In this document: piece by piece, positions 6,606 to 11,178 of the stretch | How positions within the stretch are numbered: position 1 is the stretch's first letter | How the letters are laid out: each line of letters begins with the position of its first letter | NCBI GenBank assembly: GCA_030648225.1 | Contig: JAUSIA010000446.1 | Coordinates: 1-11,178 of the forward strand | DNA length: 11,178 nucleotides | Direction: 5' to 3' | Origin: Ignavibacteria bacterium | GTDB taxonomy: Bacteria; Bacteroidota; Ignavibacteria; Ignavibacteriales; Ignavibacteriaceae | The notes under the pieces: model-generated | The model's input: the letters and a program-made list of their open reading frames with translations, nothing else | Told to the model about the DNA's origin: nothing | Databases searched by the model: none | Translations under genes and position numbers: made by a program

Positions 6606-7034
6606 TTATCGTTGTGGCGGAAGAGGATACTGACCTCGTATTGTGTAAATATTATCCTTATGAGCCTGGAAATATTTTGTAGTGGCTGCAAAAGATCCAG
6701 GATTTCTCTTGTTAACTCGACTAACATACTCATCCCAGAATTTATCAAATGAAGCCATATCTTTTGCTGTATACCAAAAATTAACGTTCCATTCATCTCC
6801 CCAAGCGTGATTGAACTGTCCCCATCCACTTATCATTCCTTCATCAACCAGCTCTTTAAGAATGGGTGCAAATACTGAGTCAACCATTTTGTTGACTTTT
6901 CCAACATCAGCCAGCGTAACCATGTTAAAGCTTACAATAAGCAAGGGCTGTTCATTATTCTGAGCGAAGCTATTTCCGCCGAGAAAAACAAATGCAATGA
7001 AAATTATTGCAAAGATTTGTGATAACTGCCTCAT
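6606..7034 (-). CDS. Exported small protein, dimeric alpha/beta-barrel-like
   Basis: A 142-residue secreted protein. A signal peptide (M-R-Q start, hydrophobic core about 6-20, S-F-A cleavage near residue 24) directs it to the periplasm. The mature part of about 118 residues has the rhythm of a ferredoxin-like dimeric barrel: a strand (L-L-I-V-S-F-N-M), a helix, G-x-I-S-G-W and then W-N-V-N-F-W-Y with a following helix. No catalytic residue can be assigned. It resembles in pattern the product of 8585-9046, suggesting distant paralogy. It is the last gene of the secreted-protein cluster, 61 bases after the cupin gene. Its AAAAGGAG leader and start resemble those of the cupin gene. The fold is an inference and the function unknown. 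Confidence 0.75.
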   Translation of the reverse strand: MRQLSQIFAIIFIAFVFLGGNSFAQNNEQPLLIVSFNMVTLADVGKVNKMVDSVFAPILKELVDEGMISGWGQFNHAWGDEWNVNFWYTAKDMASFDKFWDEYVSRVNKRNPGSFAATTKYFQAHKDNIYTIRGQYPLPPQR

Positions 7035-7095
7035 AGAACTTACTCCTTTTATTTTGTTTAAGATTTTTTTAAGAACACACTATTATGAATTAAAC

Positions 7096-7470
7096 TTATT
7101 TAGTTGATTTGTTTTTCATTTCAACCAGAATGAGTTCAAAGGGTTTATCTCCAACATTTTCAGGCAAGTGTTTTCCTGCAGGTGTCCATAAGGTCATGCC
7201 TGCTTTTGACTTGTTGTCTTGAGTCGTTCCGTCAGGTAAAGTGAATTTGCCATTGATATCAGTCAAGAATATCGCTACAGCGTTAGGGTGTTCATGCATT
7301 ACCGATTTTTCTTTAGGTCCATAAGTAATTCTTAATACACGAATCTGATCATTTTCAAATTCAACTTTGTAATGTTTAGGATCTACTTTTACGGCGTCCT
7401 GTGCAAAGCTGTATCCGGATAAAAGTATCACTGCAAATAGCACAGTGAATATTGAAAGTAACTGTTTCAT
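7096..7470 (-). CDS. Exported cupin-domain protein
   Basis: A 124-residue protein with a signal peptide cleaved near S-F-A|Q (residue 23), so probably periplasmic. The mature chain is a single small cupin barrel. The metal-binding motif 1 is visible as H59-E60-H61-P, and a later histidine (H101, in P-A-G-K-H-L-P) could complete the site. The usual glutamate six residues after the histidine pair is not obvious, so metal binding may differ from canonical cupins. Secreted single-domain cupins of this size are seldom characterised; some are dioxygenase-like or sugar/small-molecule binders. It lies 56 bases after the lipoprotein gene at 7527 and shares a nearly identical leader with the gene at 8090-8539. 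Confidence 0.82.
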   Translation of the reverse strand: MKQLLSIFTVLFAVILLSGYSFAQDAVKVDPKHYKVEFENDQIRVLRITYGPKEKSVMHEHPNAVAIFLTDINGKFTLPDGTTQDNKSKAGMTLWTPAGKHLPENVGDKPFELILVEMKNKSTK

Positions 7471-7526
7471 AGCACTAACTCCTTTTTTGATTGTTAAAGA
7501 AAATATTTATTTATTGATTAATTTCT

Positions 7527-8051
7527 TCATTGCTTTGTTTCTGAAGGTTGCATCATTGTAAATCCAAGCTGTTCCATTAATGCCTGGTTGTCAAAAGAAA
7601 CAATTTCCCTAGTTAATTTACCATTAGCGAAATGCAGGATAGATATTCCCCAAATTTTTATTTGCTTTCCTGTTGGAGGCATTTCACCGGGACCGGTATT
7701 TGTTCCAGTAAGAGTCCAGCGAAAAGTTATTTTATTTTCAGCATATATTTCCTCATCAATTGTTATTTTCAAATCAGGAAAGGATGCTCTAAACGAATTT
7801 ATTACATTTTTAATACCATCCAGACCATTAACATCGGGTAATTGGTTTGCAGTTCGCACAACATTTGAATCCCAAAGCTCAGCAACTTCATCGAGATTTC
7901 CGTTATTCCAGATTGCAATGCCCTTATCCAATAGTGGTTTCAGTTCCACAGATGGATCAGGTTTTTGCTGCTGGCATCCTGCGATAAAGACAAATGTTAC
8001 TATCAGAATAGAAATATTTAAGAAAAGAACTTTTCTTATTAATGTTTTCAT
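7527..8051 (-). CDS. SnoaL-like ester cyclase family lipoprotein
   Basis: A 174-residue lipoprotein. The N-terminus has a hydrophobic segment ending in the lipobox I-A-G-C, with C26 as the lipidated residue. The mature domain is an NTF2-like barrel of the SnoaL polyketide-cyclase/ester-cyclase family. Support comes from the F-P-D-L-K-I-T-I-D-E strand, the M-P-P-T-G-K motif and the end of the domain with G-K-L-T-R-E-I followed by D-N-Q-A-L-M-E-Q-L-G. In characterised members the pocket binds or cyclises hydrophobic substrates; the ligand here is unknown. Its leader, GGAAGGAG, follows a small CCGG-CCGG hairpin and differs from the shared leader of its neighbours. The gene begins 38 bases after the one upstream, so it is probably in the same transcript. 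Confidence 0.85.
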   Translation of the reverse strand: MKTLIRKVLFLNISILIVTFVFIAGCQQQKPDPSVELKPLLDKGIAIWNNGNLDEVAELWDSNVVRTANQLPDVNGLDGIKNVINSFRASFPDLKITIDEEIYAENKITFRWTLTGTNTGPGEMPPTGKQIKIWGISILHFANGKLTREIVSFDNQALMEQLGFTMMQPSETKQ

Positions 8052-8089
8052 TTTAATTCTCCTTCCGGTAAATCCCGGCTTTTATTATT

Positions 8090-8539
8090 TTAAAACATTG
8101 GTGAAAAATGTAAGTTGACAATCAACCATTTGCCATTCTGTTTTATTAATGTTGTACTATTCCTGCCGCTTTGAGTTGTTATAGCTCCATCTTTACCAAC
8201 AACTGTAAAAACGAAGTAACCGTTAACAACGGCAGTATTTTCATTAAATATCCTGATTGAATTTTGCTGTTGTCTGTAAGTAACCAACGGCAAGGAGCCA
8301 AAACTGTTAACAAATTCCATCCAATGAGGTTTACCTATATGAAGCAGCGGCGTTGAAACTCCTGTAAATACCTCGAGGTCATCTGCTAAGTATGTAAAGT
8401 AAGTTTGATTGTCTTTGCTGTTAAATGCATCCCAAGCTTTATTAATAACAGCCCCAACATCTTCCCTGTCTCCCGCAAAGGTGCTGCCTGCTAATACAGC
8501 AAACAGAAAAAATACTACAACTAATTTGAACTGTTTCAT
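8090..8539 (-). CDS. Exported NTF2/SnoaL-like protein
   Basis: A 149-residue secreted protein with a signal peptide (M-K-Q-F-K start) probably cleaved after A22, in T-F-A|G. The mature domain is an NTF2-like alpha+beta barrel of the SnoaL_3/DUF4440 kind. An opening helix contains W-D-A-F-N-S-K-D, then Y-L-A-D-D-L-E-V-F, and the closing strands carry T-T-L-I-K-Q-N-G-K-W-L-I-V-N-L-H-F-S, which is characteristic of the group. The function is unknown; such proteins bind or turn over small molecules. The leader from AAATAAAT to the ribosome binding site is nearly identical to that of the cupin gene, and the ribosome site plus first codons match the gene at 8585-9046. Confidence 0.83.
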   Translation of the reverse strand: MKQFKLVVVFFLFAVLAGSTFAGDREDVGAVINKAWDAFNSKDNQTYFTYLADDLEVFTGVSTPLLHIGKPHWMEFVNSFGSLPLVTYRQQQNSIRIFNENTAVVNGYFVFTVVGKDGAITTQSGRNSTTLIKQNGKWLIVNLHFSPMF

Positions 8540-8584
8540 AACACATCTCCTTTTTGATTATTAAAGAAAATATTTATTTGATTT

Positions 8585-9046
8585 TTAATTCATCGGTTTT
8601 AGAGATATTTCACGTATATACTTTACCCCTAGAAATGTTCTCATATCAAAACGCTTAGCCATCAAATCACGTATCTTATCTTCATCTTTGGTTTTAAAAT
8701 GTTTTTCCTGAATTTCTTTCATCTTATCCGCATTACCCTGATTATAATCAAGAGCATCGCCAAAACTCTTGTAAATAAATCCAACAGCTACATCCCAGTC
8801 ATCCGGGTTTGATGGCTGATTCAGAAGTACATAGTAGTCAAGAATAAGTCCTTGCTTTTTTGCCTCTTCCTGTTGCGGCAGGAAATTCGCACGAAGATAT
8901 TTCATATAGGTATCAAACTGACCAGGGTTAGTTCTATAAAAACTTACAACGCGAGCGTTTCCTTCCGTATAATGTTCCTGAGCAAACGCAGATGCAACAA
9001 GAACAAGAAAAAACATTGGAACCAACAACACTTTGAACTGTTTCAT
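8585..9046 (-). CDS. Exported protein, possible dimeric alpha/beta barrel
   Basis: A 153-residue secreted protein. I place the start at the ATG at 9046 rather than 45 bases upstream, because AAAAGGAGA lies six bases before it and the protein then begins M-K-Q-F-K followed by a clean signal peptide, cleaved near A22 (A-F-A|Q). The mature chain has V-V-S-F-Y-R-T, a long helix containing F-L-P-Q-Q-E-E-A-K-K, then L-D-Y-Y-V-L and D-W-D-V-A-V-G-F. This order suggests a ferredoxin-like dimeric barrel. It is similar in layout, but not obviously in sequence, to the product of 6606-7034. No catalytic motif is recognised. It is followed by the NTF2-like gene after 45 bases and probably belongs to the same operon. 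Confidence 0.75.
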   Translation of the reverse strand: MKQFKVLLVPMFFLVLVASAFAQEHYTEGNARVVSFYRTNPGQFDTYMKYLRANFLPQQEEAKKQGLILDYYVLLNQPSNPDDWDVAVGFIYKSFGDALDYNQGNADKMKEIQEKHFKTKDEDKIRDLMAKRFDMRTFLGVKYIREISLKPMN

Positions 9047-9134
9047 AACACATCTCCTTTTGATTTTTTGAAATTGATAATTAATATTCAAACCTTTATA
9101 AAATGAAGTAATCGTCTCGCGTTTGAAAAATATA

Positions 9135-9632
9135 TTATTTGGTTTTATGTGCTTCCAATTCTATCTCTATCATAAATTCCGGCAATGCCAGACCTTTTAC
9201 TTCTAACCATGTACCTGTTGGGTAATTCTTCTTATAAATTGTATTGCGATAGCCAGACTGTTTTAAAAACTCAGCCATATTTGTTGTAAAAATATTTTCA
9301 ACAACTACATCATCGAAGGAATAGCCGTAATGCGCTAACACTTTGTTTAAGTCAGAATAACAATTTTTCATTTGTTGTTCCAAATTTCCTATAGCGGTTG
9401 GACTACCCGAATCATCCATACTAACTGCACCGGATATTAATAAGTCGTCGCCAATACGTACTGCATGTGAGTAACCGTAGTTCTTTTCAGCCTCTGGCCG
9501 TAAAAGGAAATACTCGTGGGTATCAGTTTCAACATGCTGCGTGCTGCTATCTTCAACCTGATTGTCTTTGCTTGTGCAAGATGAAAGTAGTAAAGCCAAA
9601 GAGAACAGAAAAAAAGCTGCGTTATACTTCAT
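9135..9632 (-). CDS. RidA/YjgF-family lipoprotein lacking the catalytic arginine
   Basis: A 165-residue lipoprotein with a lipobox L-S-S-C (C19) and a polar linker, then a RidA (YjgF/YER057c/UK114) domain from about residue 40. The domain is recognised by S-H-A-V-R-I-G-D-D-L-L-I-S-G, the helix Q-Q-M-K-N-C-Y-S-D-L-N-K-V-L, V-V-E-N-I-F-T-T and the ending with M-I-E-I-E-L-E-A. In true RidA enamine/imine deaminases the motif P-A-R-S supplies the active arginine. Here it reads P-T-G-T (139-141 region), so the arginine is a glycine. The protein probably belongs to a non-deaminase Rid subgroup. Cell-envelope anchoring is unusual for a family that is mostly cytoplasmic. It precedes the gene at 8585-9046 by 88 bases. 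Confidence 0.87.
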   Translation of the reverse strand: MKYNAAFFLFSLALLLSSCTSKDNQVEDSSTQHVETDTHEYFLLRPEAEKNYGYSHAVRIGDDLLISGAVSMDDSGSPTAIGNLEQQMKNCYSDLNKVLAHYGYSFDDVVVENIFTTNMAEFLKQSGYRNTIYKKNYPTGTWLEVKGLALPEFMIEIELEAHKTK

Positions 9633-9696
9633 AATATATCTCCTGTTTTGTTTAGAATGAATTTATTTTAATTTCTAATTTGTTTAGTTACATAAA

Positions 9697-9802
9697 AACC
9701 GTTGAAACGGTTACAAGAAATTGTGTATCATATTATTAGCCCACGACTTAAGTCGTGGGTTAATGAGAAAAAAACAAAAGTTTCAAACCGTTTTAACGGT
9801 TT
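9697..9802. repeat. Three-hairpin REP/MITE-like palindromic element
   Basis: Two matching hairpins flank a central palindrome. The left one is AACCGTT-GA-AACGGTT (9697-9712). The right one is AAACCGTT-TT-AACGGTTT (9785-9802). Between them CCCACGACTTAAGTCGTGGG at 9740-9759 is a perfect 20-base palindrome that extends to 9735-9764 with one G-U pair. Such layouts are typical of REP-like elements mobilised by IS200/IS605-type Y1 transposases or of small MITEs. No transposase gene is present. It sits between the RidA-like gene and the NTF2-like gene upstream, and may also act as a terminator that splits the cluster. Confidence 0.65.
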
Positions 9803-9826
9803 ACAATGACAAGTGGTCAAATTGAG

Positions 9827-10306
9827 TTAATCATTAACTGGATCAAGAGCAAAATTTGCATGAACAAGTTTCCAGCTGCCATTTGTTTTAAGATAGACCC
9901 TTGTAGATTTAGCTTTGCTGTTTCTAACCTTCCCATCATTGTCCTTTATAACACCGGCAAAGTTGTATGTCAATACTGCTACATCACCGTAAACCTGAAC
10001 TTTAGGATTAAGCATTTCATCAGCAAGTGAAGTCCCGCCCATACTATTTGCATCGGAAAGGTTAAAATTTTTGGTTTTTCCCTCTATACGAGTTGAATAA
10101 GCAGGATTGAATTCAGTATAATCATCTGAAATATATTTATTTCTCACAGCCATATCTTTTTCATTTTCTGCTTTCCAGATTTTATAGGTTAGTGCAATCA
10201 CCTCGTCTTCAGCAGAAGGCACAGGAGTTTGGGCAAATAAACCAGTAGAAAAACTGAGGATTAGAAAAGTTATTATCACGAAAGAAGTTGTCTTTAGAGA
10301 TTTCAT
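9827..10306 (-). CDS. Exported NTF2/DUF4440-like protein
   Basis: A 159-residue secreted protein with a signal peptide ending near L-F-A|Q (residue 25). The mature domain is an NTF2-like barrel of the DUF4440/SnoaL type. Its first helix contains I-W-K-A-E-N-E-K-D-M, followed by Y-I-S-D-D-Y-T-E-F-N-P. The strands G-D-V-A-V-L-T-Y-N-F-A-G and R-V-Y-L-K-T-N-G-S-W-K-L-V-H-A-N-F close the fold, as in the group. It is the first gene of the secreted-protein set and the third NTF2-like member, separated from the rest by the palindromic element. The ribosome binding site AAAAGGAGA is five to six bases before the ATG. The ligand or reaction cannot be stated. Confidence 0.83.
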   Translation of the reverse strand: MKSLKTTSFVIITFLILSFSTGLFAQTPVPSAEDEVIALTYKIWKAENEKDMAVRNKYISDDYTEFNPAYSTRIEGKTKNFNLSDANSMGGTSLADEMLNPKVQVYGDVAVLTYNFAGVIKDNDGKVRNSKAKSTRVYLKTNGSWKLVHANFALDPVND

Positions 10307-10342
10307 TATCTCTCCTTTTTTAATAATTGATGAATTAGTTAA

Positions 10343-10447
10343 TTAACCTTTAGGTTGTTCCAGTTTTAGTTCCGAAGCCTTCTTCATCGCTGCCATAGCC
10401 TTGGAACCATTTTGTGAGCGTGCATTTACATGCTCGTCAGTGTGCTT
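10343..10447 (-). pseudogene. Short C-terminal coding remnant, family not recognised
   Basis: A 34-codon frame between two stops reads K-H-T-D-E-H-V-N-A-R-S-Q-N-G-S-K-A-M-A-A and continues with M-K-K-A-S-E-L-K-L-E-Q-P-K-G. It is alanine- and lysine-rich, richer in GC than its flanks, and ends 37 bases upstream of the next gene. It lacks a ribosome binding site and a start at its head. It looks like the helical end of a gene whose front has been lost. It could instead be a small peptide starting at an internal ATG, or chance. Confidence 0.3.
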
Positions 10448-10670
10448 TTATTGCTAGAAAAACTATAAGACACAAAATTAATTTAATGATTCTTTTTTCA
10501 AAGAAATGTAAAAGTTTTAGGCACATGCCAGATATTACTTAGTAATGTAGTAACAATTTAAACTATCACATATTAAAATGCACCTATTATTTTTAAGTGC
10601 GGGAAATGAATAACCTGTACTTGCAGAAAGGACCAAGTTTAGGTTTAGATATTACTTCATTAGAATATTT
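10448..10670. other. Intergenic region without a recognised gene
   Basis: AT-rich spacer between the coding remnant and the methyltransferase stop. AGATATTACTT is repeated at 10530-10540 and 10647-10657. The first copy runs into a small palindrome, ATTACT-T-AGTAAT (10534-10546). I see no good terminator for the methyltransferase and no coding sequence. Confidence 0.4.
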
Positions 10671-11178
10671 TTAAAACAGCTTCATTTGATTTTTATATTC
10701 AGAAACTCTTCTATCTGCAAGCTCAACATATTTTTCGTTAGTGTCATAGCCGATATAATTGCGTTCATTTTTTGCTGCAGATAAACTCGTCGTTCCGCTG
10801 CCTAAAAACGGATCTAAAATTACATCCCCTTTGAATGAGTATAATTTTATCAAACGATTAGGAAGTTCTTCAGGAAATGGAGCGGGATGCCCGATCATTT
10901 TTGCAGATACTGCCGGAAATGTCCATACACTTTTAGTCCATTCTAAGAATTCTTCTTTTTCAATCGTGCTTTCTTTACCTTTTGCATTATGTGTAAAATT
11001 ATCTTTCGAAAAAATTAAAATGTATTCATGAATATCTCTTAAAACGGGATTAGCCGCCGAAAGCCAGCTACCCCATGCCGTTGATGGGCTTGCACTTGAT
11101 GCTTTATTCCAGATTATTTCACCTCTCATATAAAAACCGGTCTCCAGCATATCTTTTATAATATAGCTATGCAAAGGT
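10671..11178 (-). CDS. DNA methyltransferase (N4/N6, probable beta class), N-terminus outside the window
   Basis: The C-terminal 168 residues of a DNA adenine-N6 or cytosine-N4 methyltransferase acting on chromosomal DNA with S-adenosylmethionine. The frame stays open to the right edge; the TTG near 11174 is an internal leucine, not the start. Visible signatures are R-G-E-I-I-W-N-K with W-G-S-W and D-I-H-E-Y-I-L-I-F-S-K, then H-P-A-P-F-P-E-E-L-P (motif X region), and the SAM-binding D-P-F-L-G-S-G-T-T (motif I) about 45 residues from the end. Motif I after the missing D-P-P-Y motif implies the beta arrangement. No restriction gene is seen downstream, so it may be an orphan or have its partner upstream, outside this window. 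The recognition site cannot be inferred. Confidence 0.9.
   Translation of the reverse strand, partial: PLHSYIIKDMLETGFYMRGEIIWNKASSASPSTAWGSWLSAANPVLRDIHEYILIFSKDNFTHNAKGKESTIEKEEFLEWTKSVWTFPAVSAKMIGHPAPFPEELPNRLIKLYSFKGDVILDPFLGSGTTSLSAAKNERNYIGYDTNEKYVELADRRVSEYKNQMKLF

Noticed and set aside
6572..6829. Minus-strand frame overlapping the exported protein at 6606-7034
   Set aside because: Another frame of the same region without a signal peptide or ribosome binding site; the signal-peptide frame is the real one.
7588..8118. Plus-strand 176-residue frame
   Set aside because: Antisense shadow of the SnoaL-like lipoprotein gene; no leader or recognisable domain.
9697..9802. CRISPR array
   Set aside because: Only two similar short hairpins flank a different palindrome; there is no regular repeat-spacer periodicity and no cas gene.
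10759..11031. Plus-strand 90-residue frame
   Set aside because: Antisense shadow of the methyltransferase, whose motifs are clear.

Overview
The window is AT-rich, with tightly packed genes and clear purine-rich ribosome binding sites. A Bacteroidota/Chlorobiota-type bacterium, possibly Ignavibacteria, would fit: acetyl-type DAP genes, many small secreted proteins with Gram-negative signal peptides and lipoboxes, and palindromic repeat elements. This placement is an inference from style and cannot be proven from the sequence alone.

Left part (251-3731, minus strand): a compact lysine/diaminopimelate operon transcribed dapA, dapB, dapH, lysC with gaps of only a few bases. Aspartokinase, dihydrodipicolinate synthase and reductase, and the tetrahydrodipicolinate N-acetyltransferase feed the acetylated DAP route. 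dapB has no ATG, GTG or TTG at its true N-terminus. Downstream, at 29-99, lies a GC-rich extended hairpin of unknown role.

Middle (3732-5324): a spacer with an orphan intrinsic terminator, then a tandem pair of tRNA-Arg genes. The second (ACG anticodon) is intact. The first is broken in its anticodon loop by a short perfect hairpin. Just after the intact tRNA there are tandem 11-bp direct repeats, a 52-nt hairpin and an unrecognised, lysine-rich 176-aa protein on the minus strand. A symmetric repeat block (5144-5177) and a second hairpin precede the next gene.

Radical SAM gene (5325-6530, plus strand): a stand-alone enzyme with the CxxxCxxC cluster motif and extra C-terminal cysteines. A perfect 10-bp inverted repeat separates it from the convergent genes.

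Right part (6606-10306, minus strand): seven consecutive small exported proteins. They comprise two proteins resembling dimeric alpha/beta barrels, a cupin, three NTF2/SnoaL-like proteins and a RidA-fold lipoprotein. Most carry A-x-A type signal peptides and two are lipoproteins. Several share nearly identical leaders and signal-peptide starts although their mature domains differ. The cluster looks like a periplasmic set for small-molecule handling or protection and is the most plausible undescribed system here. It is interrupted at 9697-9802 by a three-hairpin REP/MITE-like element. A short decayed coding remnant (10343-10447) and the C-terminal part of a DNA methyltransferase that runs off the right edge close the window.
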